Shown here in pieces: positions 54,415 through 63,827 of a DNA stretch of 64,000 nucleotides (its first letter is position 1; each line of letters opens with the position of its first letter). Made by a program: the position numbers and the translations under genes. Under the pieces are notes generated by a model. That model searched no databases, was not told where the DNA came from, and saw only the letters and a list, made by a program, of their open reading frames with translations. The DNA comes from Pseudoxanthomonas sp. PXM03 (lineage in GTDB: Bacteria; Pseudomonadota; Gammaproteobacteria; Xanthomonadales; Xanthomonadaceae): positions 124,001 to 188,000 of the forward strand of contig NZ_JACVAU010000003.1 of assembly GCF_014852005.1 (NCBI RefSeq). The letters are read 5' to 3'.

Positions 54415-55650
54415 ATGACCGACACCACGACCGCCCACGCCGACCCGCTGCACGGGCAACCCCACGACATCATCGAGCGCGACGGCGTGCGCTTCACCCT
54501 GCTCGGAACAGCGCACGTCTCGCGCGCCAGCGTCGATGCGGTGCGCGCGGCGGTGGCCAGCGGCGACTACGACAGCGTGGCGGTGGAACTGGACGCCGGC
54601 CGCCTGCAGTCGTTGACCGATCCCGACACACTGGCGCGGCTGGATCTGGTGAAGGTGGTCCGCGAGGGCAAGACGCACCTGTTCGCCGCGAATCTCGCAC
54701 TGGCGGCCTACCAGCGGCGCCTGGCCGAACAGCTGGGTGTCGAGCCGGGCGAAGAGCTGAAGGCCGGCGCACTCGACGCACAGGCGCGCGGGCTGCCCGT
54801 CCACCTGATCGATCGCGAAGTGGGCCTGACCTTCAAGCGCGCGCTGCAATCGCTGGGCTGGTGGCAGCGCACCAAGGTGGGCGCCGGCATCCTCGCCAGC
54901 ATGTTCGGTGACGAAGAAGTCGGTGACGACGAAATCGAGAAGCTCAAGCAGGGCGACATGCTGGAGTCGAGCTTCGGCGAGTTCGCCGCCGAAAGCCCTC
55001 AGCTGTACCAGGCCATCATCGCGGAGCGCGACCAGTACATGGCCTCCGCATTGCGCCAGGTGGCCGCAGGCAAGCCAGCCGGCGCGGCATTGCCCTACCG
55101 CGTCCTCGCCGTGGTCGGTGCCGGCCACCTGCCCGGCCTGGCCCGCCACCTGCAGGACGACACCGCCGACCCGGCCGAGCTGCGCCGTTCGCTCGAAGTC
55201 GTCAAACCCAAGTCGCGCGTACCGTGGATGGAACTGGTGATCGGCGTGTTCCTCGTGGGGGGCTTCGCGTGGGGTTTCTGGCAGGGTGGCGTGGACGTCG
55301 GTTCGGATCTGCTGCTGCAGTGGGTGCTGGCCACCGGCGTGCTCGGCGCCATCGGCTGTGCGATTGCAGGCGGGCATCCGCTCAGCATTCTCGCGGCCTT
55401 CATTTCATCGCCGCTCACCCCGCTGCATCCCGCACTTGCATCGGGTACTGTCAGCGCCTTCGTGGAAGCAACGTTGCGCAAGCCCACCTATGCCGATTTC
55501 ATGGCGTTGCGCGACGATGTCCAGACGATGCGTGGCTGGTGGAAGAACCGCGTGGCGCGCGTCCTGCTGAACTTCTTCCTCACCAGCCTGGGTACTGCCA
55601 TCGGCGTGTGGACCGGGGGACTGAGGATGCTCGGCAAACTGGTCGGCTGA
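54415..55650 (+). CDS. TraB/PrgY-family membrane protein
   Basis: A 411-residue protein of the TraB family (related to PrgY of enterococci and metazoan TRABD). The N-terminal catalytic-like domain includes RFTLLGTAHVSRASV (conserved GTAH) and YDSVAVELDAGR (conserved Glu); the GxGHLPG near VVGAGHLPGLARHL is also conserved. The C-terminal third has hydrophobic spans (LVIGVFLVGGFAWGF, LLLQWVLATGVLGAIGCAI, LLNFFLTSLGTAIGVW). The family is proposed to act as membrane proteases or peptide inhibitors, with no confirmed bacterial role outside pheromone control. It starts 4 bp after the GNAT gene. Confidence 0.87.
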   Translation: MTDTTTAHADPLHGQPHDIIERDGVRFTLLGTAHVSRASVDAVRAAVASGDYDSVAVELDAGRLQSLTDPDTLARLDLVKVVREGKTHLFAANLALAAYQRRLAEQLGVEPGEELKAGALDAQARGLPVHLIDREVGLTFKRALQSLGWWQRTKVGAGILASMFGDEEVGDDEIEKLKQGDMLESSFGEFAAESPQLYQAIIAERDQYMASALRQVAAGKPAGAALPYRVLAVVGAGHLPGLARHLQDDTADPAELRRSLEVVKPKSRVPWMELVIGVFLVGGFAWGFWQGGVDVGSDLLLQWVLATGVLGAIGCAIAGGHPLSILAAFISSPLTPLHPALASGTVSAFVEATLRKPTYADFMALRDDVQTMRGWWKNRVARVLLNFFLTSLGTAIGVWTGGLRMLGKLVG

Positions 55651-55664
55651 GCTGGACTCAGACG

Positions 55665-55691
55665 AAAAAAGAGCCGGGCAATGCCCGGCTC
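55665..55691 (-). terminator. Intrinsic terminator of the RND efflux operon
   Basis: On the minus strand a 9-bp stem (GAGCCGGGC / GCCCGGCTC, loop ATT) ends in six T. It lies 18 bp after the last efflux gene. On the plus strand it is weaker (TTCGCTTT) but may also serve the TraB gene. Confidence 0.88.
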
Positions 55692-55708
55692 TTCGCTTTC
55701 CGCCTTCT

Positions 55709-58700
55709 TCATTCCACGTGCAGGGCAGCCACGCTTGCCGCCGCAGGCGCATCGCCACGCCGTTGCTTGGCACGGCCGATCGCACGCGAAGTACCGCTGC
55801 GCATGTCGTCCAGGATCGCGTAGATCGTGGGCAGGAACAGCAGGCTGACCACCGTCGAGAACGCCAGGCCACCGGCGATGGCGCGTGCCATCGGAGCGTA
55901 AGCCGGGCCGTCGCCCGCCATCTGGGTGTTCGCCATCGCGATGGGGACCATCGCCAGGATTGCCGTGCCCATCGTCATCAGGATGGGCCGCAGGCGCTCG
56001 CGACTGCCTTCCACCAGCGCATCCGTGCGCGACATGCCGCGCCGTCGCAGGTTGTTGATGTGCTCGACCATCACGATGCCGTTGTTCACCACCACGCCCA
56101 TCAGCACCAGGATGCCGATGAAGGACATGATGCCGAACGTGGTACCCGTCAGCGCGAACAGCCAGAACACGCCGAATACCGAGAACAGCACGCCGCTCAT
56201 GATGGCCGCCGGGAACAGCAGCGATTCGAACACCGCCGCCATGACGATGTAGATCATCACCAGCGCGATCAGCAGGTTGAACATCATCTGCCCCATCGCC
56301 TCGTCGTCCTCCTGGAAGGCACTGCCATCGAACGAATAGCTGTAGCCCGCGGGGAACGACATGCCCTCCAGCGCCTCTTCCATGGCCTTGCGCGCGTCCG
56401 GCACCGTGACCTTCTCGGCCAGGTTGGCCTGCACGGTCAGCGTGGTCTGGCGGTTGGTGCGCTGGATCTGCGTGGCGGAGGGCGTGATGCCCACGTCGAC
56501 CAGGCTCAGCAGCGGCACCGTGCGGCCATCCGGCGAACGCACCATGAAGCCGGCCAGATCTTCGGTGCCGTAGTCTTCGGCACCCGCGAAACGCACCCAC
56601 ACCGGCACTTCGGTCTCGCCGCGGCGGAACTCGCGCAACGGCGCGCCACGCAGGGCCAGGCCCACGAAACTCGCCACCTGCTGGGAGGTGAAGCCGAAGG
56701 CCGCGGCGCGCTCGCGATCGACGCGCACGTTCAACTCGCTGTTCTGGTCGCCGACATCGACGCGTACGTCGCGCAGTTCCTTGCGCTTGGCGAGGATCGG
56801 AATCAGGTCGTCCGCGATCTCCGCCAGGGTCTGGGTCGAGTCACCAACCAGCTGGAACGACACGCTCTGGCCGGGTTGGCCACCGCCACCCTGATTGCCA
56901 CCGTCGCCACCGATGCCGATGTTGGCGCGGGCCGACTTCGGCAGATCCTTGCGCAGCTGCTCGACGATCGGCTTGGTCTCGCTGGCCTTTTCGGTGTCGA
57001 ACTTGACCTGGGTTCCACCCCAACCCTGCTCGCTGAAGTACGAATAGATCTGGCTGATCCGGTACTTCTTGCGGTTGGCGTCCAGGAACTGTTCGATCTT
57101 GAGGATCTCGGCCGACATCTGCTCCTTGGTGTAGGCGCCCTTCCACTGGTAGTAGAGCTCCGCCTCGCCGCCGCCGTCGTTGCCGAACATGTCGAACTTG
57201 GTCATCTTCATGGGCACGAAACTGACCACGATGATGAGCAGGATGCCCAGCACGCTCCAGCCACGGTGTTCCAGCGTCCAGCGCAGGAACCCCGCGTAGC
57301 GCTTCTGCATGCGCGGGATGATGCCGGTCTCGCTGCGCACCTGGGGGGGCGTCTTCAACCGGGCCGAGATCATCGGGATCAGGCTGACCGCGACCAGCCA
57401 CGAAGCCAGCAGCGAGACCGAAATGGTGATCGCGATCTGGCCCAGGTAGATGCTCAGGAAGTTGCGCTCGCCGAACAGGTTGGGCACGAACACGATGCAG
57501 TGGCACAGCGTACCCGCCGACAGCGCGATCGCCACGTGGCGGGTGCCGATAATCGACGCCCAGGTGGGATTGTCCGGGTACTTCTCGCGCTCCTGGTAGA
57601 TGCTCTCGACCACGACCACGGCGTTGTCGACCAGCATGCCGATGGCCAGCAGCAGGCCCATCATCGACAGGATGTTCAGCGTCACGCCGGCGAAGTACAT
57701 GAAGCCCAGCGTCATCACGAAGCAGATCGGAATCGCCAGCGTCACCATCGACACCGAAGGCCAGTGGCGCAGGAAGAACCACAGCACCACGATCGACAGG
57801 ACCAGGCCGATCGCGCCGGCTTCCGCCAGTTCCAGCAACGAGGAAGTGACGTTGTCGCCCTGGTTCTCGATGATCTTGACCTGGATGTCGCTCATCTCCG
57901 GCTGGGCGCGGATCGATTCGACCTCGGCCAGCGCGTTGCTGGACACCTCGACCAGGTTGGCGTTGCGTTCCTTGAAGATGTCCAGGCCGACGGCGGGCTG
58001 GCCGTCCAGCCGGCGACCGTAGTCCATCCGGGCCGGCTTCAGGCGCACATCGGCGATATCGCCGAGTCGCACGTTGCCCGCACCGACGATCAGGTCGCGC
58101 AGTTGCTGCAGGTCGGTCAGCTCGCCGACGGGCTGCACGCGCAGGCGCTGCGGGCCGTCGCTGATGACACCCGCGGAGATGGAGAAATTGACCGCCTGCA
58201 GCCGTGTCGTCAGATCATTGAGGCTCAGGTTGTGCGCGGTCAGGCGATCCTGGTTGATCGCGATCTCCACTTCGTTGGGCGGAGCTCCCGACACTTCCAC
58301 GCGGGCTACGCCAGGGATGCGCTCGATGCGACGCTTGAACTCGCGCTCGATCATGTCGTACGCGCCGGTCAGGTCGGTCTTGCTGGCCAGGCGCACCCGG
58401 AGCACCGGCTGATCGGTGGTCGAGAACTTGAAGACGAAATAGCGCTGCAGATCGTCCGGCAGGTCGTCGCGGATCGCGTCCAGGCGCTCGCGCGCTTCGG
58501 ACGCGGCGATGGCGACGTCGCGGTCCCAGTCCGAGAACTGGATGAAGATCTGTGCGCCGTCCGCCTTCGCGTTGGACTCCATCCGCTTGATGCCGGCCAT
58601 CGTCGACAGCGCTTCCTCGGCCGGTCGCAGCACCGTGCGCTCCACTTCCTCCGGTGTCGAGCCGGTGTATGGCAGGGACACGAAGATGAAGGGCGGCGAG

Positions 58701-58819
58701 ACCTCGGGAAAGGCTTCCAGCGGCAGCCGGATGGCCGCGATCAGGCCGATCACGAACAGCGAGATGAAGAACATCACCGCCGTCACGGGCCGCTTGATGC
58801 TGAACTCCGCGACGCTCAT
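55709..58819 (-). CDS. RND efflux permease (second permease of the operon)
   Basis: A 1036-residue inner-membrane RND transporter with 12 spans and two large periplasmic loops (AcrB/MdtC superfamily). Typical segments: FSIKRPVTAVMFFISLFVIG, IRLPLEAFPEVSPP, VDNAVVVVESIYQEREKYP and LVEGSRERLRPILMT. In the proton-relay helices it reads VDN (residues 397-399) where AcrB has two aspartates, and NN (912-913) where AcrB has the relay lysine. A glycine-rich loop (GIGGDGGNQGGGGQPGQ) near residue 640 sits in the second periplasmic domain. It overlaps the upstream permease gene by 4 bp and shares its adaptor. Confidence 0.93.
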   Translation of the reverse strand: MSVAEFSIKRPVTAVMFFISLFVIGLIAAIRLPLEAFPEVSPPFIFVSLPYTGSTPEEVERTVLRPAEEALSTMAGIKRMESNAKADGAQIFIQFSDWDRDVAIAASEARERLDAIRDDLPDDLQRYFVFKFSTTDQPVLRVRLASKTDLTGAYDMIEREFKRRIERIPGVARVEVSGAPPNEVEIAINQDRLTAHNLSLNDLTTRLQAVNFSISAGVISDGPQRLRVQPVGELTDLQQLRDLIVGAGNVRLGDIADVRLKPARMDYGRRLDGQPAVGLDIFKERNANLVEVSSNALAEVESIRAQPEMSDIQVKIIENQGDNVTSSLLELAEAGAIGLVLSIVVLWFFLRHWPSVSMVTLAIPICFVMTLGFMYFAGVTLNILSMMGLLLAIGMLVDNAVVVVESIYQEREKYPDNPTWASIIGTRHVAIALSAGTLCHCIVFVPNLFGERNFLSIYLGQIAITISVSLLASWLVAVSLIPMISARLKTPPQVRSETGIIPRMQKRYAGFLRWTLEHRGWSVLGILLIIVVSFVPMKMTKFDMFGNDGGGEAELYYQWKGAYTKEQMSAEILKIEQFLDANRKKYRISQIYSYFSEQGWGGTQVKFDTEKASETKPIVEQLRKDLPKSARANIGIGGDGGNQGGGGQPGQSVSFQLVGDSTQTLAEIADDLIPILAKRKELRDVRVDVGDQNSELNVRVDRERAAAFGFTSQQVASFVGLALRGAPLREFRRGETEVPVWVRFAGAEDYGTEDLAGFMVRSPDGRTVPLLSLVDVGITPSATQIQRTNRQTTLTVQANLAEKVTVPDARKAMEEALEGMSFPAGYSYSFDGSAFQEDDEAMGQMMFNLLIALVMIYIVMAAVFESLLFPAAIMSGVLFSVFGVFWLFALTGTTFGIMSFIGILVLMGVVVNNGIVMVEHINNLRRRGMSRTDALVEGSRERLRPILMTMGTAILAMVPIAMANTQMAGDGPAYAPMARAIAGGLAFSTVVSLLFLPTIYAILDDMRSGTSRAIGRAKQRRGDAPAAASVAALHVE

Positions 58820-61800
58820 GCGGGTTCGCCCTCCCCGACCGGTGGCATTGCCGCACCCTTGCGAGCGCGGCGCCCGCGCTCGAGGTAGTAGTCATCGGCG
58901 CGGCGGTCCAGCAGGTCGTAGACGACCGGGATCACCAGCAGGGTCAGCAGCGTCGAGATCAGCAGGCCACCGATCACGGTGATCGCCATCGGCGAGCGCA
59001 CTTCGGCACCCTCACCCATCGCGATCGCCAGCGGCAGGAAGCCGAACAGCGTGCACAAGGTCGTCATGATGATCGGCCGCAGTCGCGAACGGGCACCCTC
59101 GACCAGCGCCTCGCGCTTGGCCACGCCGGCTTCGCGCAACTGGTTGACCTTGTCGATCAGGATGATGGCGTTCTTGGTTACCAGGCCCACCAGCAGGATC
59201 AGGCCGATGAACACCACCACCGAGACCGCCGAACCGGTCAGGAACAGGGCGCCCACGGCACCGACCAGCGCCAGCGGAATGGTGAACAGGATGACGAAGG
59301 GATGCAGCAGGGATTCGAACTGCGACGCCATCACCAGGTAGACCAGAAAGATCGCCAGGCCGAACGCAAACATCAGCGAGTTGACCGATTCGGCCAGTTC
59401 TTCGCCCTGGCCACCGATGTGCATGCCGACGCCGGCGCCCAGCGGATTCTCGGACACCATCTTCTGCACTTCCTGCACCGCGCCGCCCAGGTCGATGTCG
59501 CGCAGGTTGGCCGAGACGATCGCCACGCGCACCTGGTCGGCGCGATGGATCTCGCTGGGACCCGTGGTGGCGACAACATCGGCCACGGCCGACAGCGTCA
59601 CCGGCCGAGCGCTGCCCGGATTGACGATCAGCTGACGGATGCTTTCCAGGGACGCGCGATCGGTTTCGCGGGCGCGCACCAGCACGTCGATCTTGCGGTC
59701 ACGGAAGCTGTAGCGCGTGGCGACTTCGCCGCGCACCTTCTTGACCACCACGTCGGCGATCTGGCGCGTGGTCAGGCCCAGCGCACCGGCGCGTTCCTGG
59801 TCGAAGCGGATCTGGATTTCCGGGAAGCCCTGCTCCACCGTCGACTTGACGTCGGCGTAGTGCGGATTCGCACGCAGCAACGCGGCGAGTTTCTGGCCTG
59901 CCTGTTCGATGCCGGCCAGGTCCTGGCCGCGCAGTTCGACTTCCAGTGGCGCCGAGAAGCTGAGCAGCTCGGGACGGCTGAAATCGACCTGGGCACCGGG
60001 ATGGTCCTTCATGGACGCACGCAGGGCCTCGGTTTCGCGGCTTTCGACGTCCTCGCTGCCACCACCGGCCATCACCACGGTCAGCTTGCCGATGTTCTCG
60101 CCGCTCTCGGTGGGATTGGCATCAAGACGGGTACCGCTGCCGCTCACACCGTACAGGGCATGGATGCCCTCGTCCTTGCCGTGCTTGAGCTGCAGTTCGC
60201 GGACCAGTGCATCGGTGCGCGCCAGCGGCGTGCCCGGCGGCAGCTTGACCGTCATCTCGAAGCGGTCCTGCGCCAGCTGTGGGATCAGGTCCGCACCCAG
60301 CAGCGGCACCAGCAGCATCGCGCCGACGAACGCAGCGGCGGCAAAGCCCAGCACCAGCCAGGGACGACGCAGCGACGCGGGCAACAGGCGCATGTAGCCG
60401 GCTTCGGCACGGTTGTAGGGCGCCATCGCCAGGTCGCTGAACTTGCGCATGACCGGGCCGACCACAGCGGCCAGGCCACGCCAGGCGCGGACGACCAGCC
60501 AGGCAATGCCGAAGAAGCCGCCGCGGATCGCAGCGCCCACGCCACGGCCGGTGGCTGCCAGCGGCTTCTGCCAGCGCGAATCGGGGCGCCACTGCGGATG
60601 CGCCGCTTCGTCGGGGAACGCCAGCGGGGGGCGACCCTTCAACGAACTCAGCATCGGGATCAGCGTCATCGACACCACCAGCGAAATGCCGATGGCGATC
60701 GCCACCGTCAATGCCTGGTCGCGGAACAGCTGGCCGGCGATGCCCTGCACGAACACCAGCGGCAGGAACACGGCGATCGTGGTCAGCGTGGACGCCACCA
60801 CCGCCATGCTGACTTCGCGGGTGCCGACCATCGCGGCCTCGAGGATGCCCAGGCCACGCTCGCGCGCCTTGGCGATGCTCTCCAGCACCACGATCGAATC
60901 GTCCACCACCAGGCCCGTCGCCAACGCCAGGCCGCCGAGCGACATCACGTTGAGGCTCAGGTCCAGCTCGCCCATGAAGAAGAACGTGGTGATGATGGAG
61001 ACCGGCAGCGACAGACTGATCACGAACGTGCTCCAGCCATCGCGCAGGAACAGGAAGATGATCAGGATCGCCAGCACGCCGCCGATCATGGCGTCCTTCT
61101 GCACGTCCCAGATCGCGTGTTCGATGAACAGCGACTGGTCGTCGATGACGGTCAGCTCGACATCCGGCGGGGTCTGGTTCTTGATCTGCTCGAGCTTGGC
61201 CTTCAGCGCCTGCGCCGTCGCCACCGTATTGGCGTCGCCTTCCTTGTAGATCGCCAGCTCGACGGCTTCGCGGCCGCCAAGGCGGATGATCGCCTCGCGT
61301 TCCTTGAAGCCCTGGCGCACGTCGGCGACGTCCTTCAGGCGGACCGGCATGCCGCCGGCGACCGTCGAACTGCCGCCGGACGACGCACTCTGCACGGAGG
61401 CGGCCGCCGCCATCGCTTCGGCCGAGCCGGTCGAAGCCGCGATGGCGGCCATCTGTGCCGCCGCCGACGCCGCGGCGTTGTCGCCACCACTCTGGGTGGT
61501 GACCAGCATTTCGCGGATTTCGTTGACCGTGGCGAACTGGTTGACGGTGCGCACCAGGTAGCGCTGCGAACCTTCTTCCAACCGGCCGCCGGAGATGTTG
61601 ATGTTCTCCTGCTGCAGACGCTGGATGACGGTATCGATCGGCAGGTTGAGCTGGGCGAGTTTCTGCTGGTCGATGTCGACCTGGATCTCGTCCTCGAGAC
61701 CGCCGCCGACCTTGACCGCCGCCACGCCGTCCACGGGCTCCAGCTTCTTCTTCAGATCGTCGTCCGCGTAACGACGCAACTCCGTGAGCAGGCGTACGGC

Positions 61801-62322
61801 GTCCGCATCATTCTTCGGCTCCTGCTTGTTGGCCAGGGCCAGGCGCAGTATCGGCTCGGTCGACGGATTGAAGCGCAGCAGCACGGGCGCCTTCGCTTCC
61901 AGCGGCAATTGCAGCACTTCCATCTTGTCGCGGACTTCCAGGCTGGCCTGGTCCATGTCCGTGCCCCAGGCGAACTCCAGCACCACATCGCTCTGGCCGG
62001 TACGCGATACCGACTTCAACTTGCGCAGGTTCTTCACTACGCCGACGGCTTCTTCCACCGGCTCGCTGATGAGGGTTTCGATTTCGGAAGGCGCGGCACC
62101 GGTGTACTCGGTGCGCACGGTCAGTGTGGGATAGCTCAGGTCGGGCAGCAGGTTGACCTTCAGCGAGAACAGCGCGATCACGCCGAACAGGAACATCGTG
62201 ATCCAGAACATCGCCACGGTGACGCGGCGGCGGGTGGAGAACTCGACCAGTCCGCCACCCATGCTGCCATCGCCGCCCGCGTGGGGCTCGTGCTCCCCGG
62301 GAACGTGGCCGGGCGCGCTCAT
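58816..62322 (-). CDS. RND efflux permease (first permease, long form)
   Basis: A 1168-residue RND transporter, about 120-140 longer than AcrB. The core is normal (FSTRRRVTVAMFWITMFLFG, VNLLPDLSYP, ALVEGARSRLRPIIMT). Here the proton relay is intact: VDD at residues 473-475 and Lys 1050 in TKNAIILID. Extra length comes from a cytosolic N-terminal tail (1-25, Gly/His-rich), an Ala/Ser/Gly-rich insert at about 278-324 in the porter domain, and a hydrophilic stretch followed by hydrophobic sequence around 560-640. It forms a set with the adaptor (4-bp overlap) and the second permease, as in MdtABC-type pumps. Substrates unknown. Confidence 0.93.
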   Translation of the reverse strand: MSAPGHVPGEHEPHAGGDGSMGGGLVEFSTRRRVTVAMFWITMFLFGVIALFSLKVNLLPDLSYPTLTVRTEYTGAAPSEIETLISEPVEEAVGVVKNLRKLKSVSRTGQSDVVLEFAWGTDMDQASLEVRDKMEVLQLPLEAKAPVLLRFNPSTEPILRLALANKQEPKNDADAVRLLTELRRYADDDLKKKLEPVDGVAAVKVGGGLEDEIQVDIDQQKLAQLNLPIDTVIQRLQQENINISGGRLEEGSQRYLVRTVNQFATVNEIREMLVTTQSGGDNAAASAAAQMAAIAASTGSAEAMAAAASVQSASSGGSSTVAGGMPVRLKDVADVRQGFKEREAIIRLGGREAVELAIYKEGDANTVATAQALKAKLEQIKNQTPPDVELTVIDDQSLFIEHAIWDVQKDAMIGGVLAILIIFLFLRDGWSTFVISLSLPVSIITTFFFMGELDLSLNVMSLGGLALATGLVVDDSIVVLESIAKARERGLGILEAAMVGTREVSMAVVASTLTTIAVFLPLVFVQGIAGQLFRDQALTVAIAIGISLVVSMTLIPMLSSLKGRPPLAFPDEAAHPQWRPDSRWQKPLAATGRGVGAAIRGGFFGIAWLVVRAWRGLAAVVGPVMRKFSDLAMAPYNRAEAGYMRLLPASLRRPWLVLGFAAAAFVGAMLLVPLLGADLIPQLAQDRFEMTVKLPPGTPLARTDALVRELQLKHGKDEGIHALYGVSGSGTRLDANPTESGENIGKLTVVMAGGGSEDVESRETEALRASMKDHPGAQVDFSRPELLSFSAPLEVELRGQDLAGIEQAGQKLAALLRANPHYADVKSTVEQGFPEIQIRFDQERAGALGLTTRQIADVVVKKVRGEVATRYSFRDRKIDVLVRARETDRASLESIRQLIVNPGSARPVTLSAVADVVATTGPSEIHRADQVRVAIVSANLRDIDLGGAVQEVQKMVSENPLGAGVGMHIGGQGEELAESVNSLMFAFGLAIFLVYLVMASQFESLLHPFVILFTIPLALVGAVGALFLTGSAVSVVVFIGLILLVGLVTKNAIILIDKVNQLREAGVAKREALVEGARSRLRPIIMTTLCTLFGFLPLAIAMGEGAEVRSPMAITVIGGLLISTLLTLLVIPVVYDLLDRRADDYYLERGRRARKGAAMPPVGEGEPA

Positions 62323-63461
62323 TGCTTGGTTCCGGCAGTCTTGGCGTTTTCGGCCTTGGCGGCCACCTTGGCGGGCTCGGCGCCGATCACCTGCACCGCG
62401 CTGCCTTCACGCAACGCCACCTTGCCGGCGGTCACCACCTGGTCGCCAGGCTTCAAGCCTTCGCGCACCTCGATCCACTCGCCGTCCACGTAGCCGACCT
62501 TGACCGGCACGCGTACCGCCTTGCCATCGCGCACTGCGAACACGGCCGGGTCGCCGTCGTCGAGCAGGGCGACACGCGGCACCACCAGCGCGTCGGCACG
62601 CTGGTCGTAGTCGATCTTGATGCGGCCGAACATGCCGGGCTGCAGCACGCCGTCACTGCCGAACGAGCAGACCACGCGGAACGTACCGCTGCCGGAGTCG
62701 ACGACCGGCGAAATGCGGTCCACCGTGCCCTGGAACACCTTGCCCGGCATTGCATCGACGGCCAGCGCCACCGGCAGGCCCGCCTTCAACTTGGAAAGCT
62801 CGCGTTCGGAGACGTTCAAAGTGGCTTCGAGGCGCGACTCGTCGACGATGCGGATGATCGGCGTGTTGATCTGCACGAAGTTGCCGGTCTTGATGGACCG
62901 CGACGCCACCACGCCGGAAATCGGCGCGGTCACCGTGGTGTAGGACAGCTCCAGCGCGGCCATGCGGTACATGGCGCGGGCGTTGTCCAGGTCGTACTTG
63001 ATCTGGTCGACGTCGTTGGCACTGATCATCTGCTGGCCCACCAGCTGCTGCGCGCGGCGGTAGTTGTTCTCCAGCTTGCGCATCTGCGCTTCGGCCTGGG
63101 CCACCTGCAGGCGCAGGCGGTCCGGGTCCAGCCGGACCAGCGCCTGGCCGGCACGGACCACCTGTCCCTCCTCCACCATCACCGCCAGCGCGACACCGGA
63201 AGTCTTGGCGACCACCTGCGACTCGCCCAGCGCTTCCAGCGCCGCCGTGCCGCTGTAGCTGGCGGCCACCGGCCGGTGGCTGACCTTGGCGATCTCCACG
63301 GGAACGGCGTCGGGCTCCTTCGGTGCCTCGCCGTTCTTGGCCTGCGCCTCGGGCGTGGGGCCGCCCCCCTTGCAGGCGGACAGGACCAGCAGGCTGCAGA
63401 GGACAGGTACCAGCGCCAGGCGCAGGTAGGAATGACCGGAATTGGGGCGGGGTCGGGACAT
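62319..63461 (-). CDS. RND efflux periplasmic adaptor (membrane fusion lipoprotein)
   Basis: A 380-residue membrane fusion protein linking RND permease and outer-membrane channel. The signal peptide ends LLVLSAC (lipobox, Cys 30). The lipoyl half-motifs ALGESQVVAKTSGVALAV and YTTVTAPISGVVASRSIKTG flank an alpha hairpin (LRLQVAQAEAQMRKLENNYRRAQQLV). Beta-barrel and membrane-proximal domains follow, and the tail is Ala/Lys-rich. First gene of the operon; ATG 63461 lacks a clear Shine-Dalgarno and is preceded by an ACC-rich leader. No TolC-like gene is in the window. Confidence 0.93.
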   Translation of the reverse strand: MSRPRPNSGHSYLRLALVPVLCSLLVLSACKGGGPTPEAQAKNGEAPKEPDAVPVEIAKVSHRPVAASYSGTAALEALGESQVVAKTSGVALAVMVEEGQVVRAGQALVRLDPDRLRLQVAQAEAQMRKLENNYRRAQQLVGQQMISANDVDQIKYDLDNARAMYRMAALELSYTTVTAPISGVVASRSIKTGNFVQINTPIIRIVDESRLEATLNVSERELSKLKAGLPVALAVDAMPGKVFQGTVDRISPVVDSGSGTFRVVCSFGSDGVLQPGMFGRIKIDYDQRADALVVPRVALLDDGDPAVFAVRDGKAVRVPVKVGYVDGEWIEVREGLKPGDQVVTAGKVALREGSAVQVIGAEPAKVAAKAENAKTAGTKQ

Positions 63462-63475
63462 GGGGCGGTACCGTG

Positions 63476-63497
63476 GTGGTGGTGTTGTGGTGGTGTT
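63476..63497 (+). repeat. Tandem 11-bp repeat in the efflux operon leader
   Basis: Two exact copies of GTGGTGGTGTT, preceded by one more GTG. On the efflux mRNA the leader reads as ACC-rich, unstructured sequence beginning 15 bases upstream of the adaptor ATG. Confidence 0.8.
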
Positions 63498-63762
63498 GTA
63501 TCAAGGTATATCACCCCTGAACGACTTCCATGCGCCGAAGGTCATGGTGACTTGCGTCCGGGCCTGTGCTCGGGAAATGACATTTGCCTCTGGACGAAGC
63601 GGCGTGCGGAAGTGCGCATCCCCCTCCGTCGAGGTTGCTGGCCGCGCGCGCCCTCTCTGGCGAACGCGGGAACGTACGCATCGGCGGCAACCATTCGGCG
63701 GCACGCGACTTCACGCCACCCACGCGGAAGCACTGTGCTGTGCGCGACATTCGGTCGCAGGC

Positions 63763-63768
63763 TATACT
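63763..63768 (+). promoter_or_regulatory. Possible -10 element for the right-edge gene
   Basis: TATACT, 5/6 match, 60 bp before the ATG at 63828. No convincing -35 element at 16-18 bp. Confidence 0.35.
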
Positions 63769-63827
63769 TGCGTTCAGCCAAGCGCTGCGGTGGTACGTGG
63801 CGCGCGCAACCTGAGAGTTTCCCGAGA

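Larger units (their letters stand above)
63462..63827. other. 366-bp divergent intergenic region
   Basis: This holds the start regions of the efflux operon (minus) and the right-edge gene (plus). Visible items are the tandem 11-bp repeat at 63476-63497 and a TATACT box at 63763-63768. No convincing gene was found; short reading frames here overlap on both strands and lack coding character. A regulator operator could be present, but no clear palindrome stands out. Confidence 0.6.

Noticed and set aside
55718..58888. A plus-strand open frame of about 1056 codons opposite the second RND permease
   Set aside because: Same composition artefact; the minus-strand permease has all RND motifs.
59302..62493. 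A very long plus-strand open frame (about 1060 codons) opposite the first RND permease
   Set aside because: It is rich in His, Gln and Arg with no recognisable domain and mirrors the permease codons; long antisense frames are expected in GC-rich genes.
63473..63500. GTG-rich repeats as a CRISPR or microsatellite array
   Set aside because: Only two 11-bp units without spacers; no cas genes in the window.
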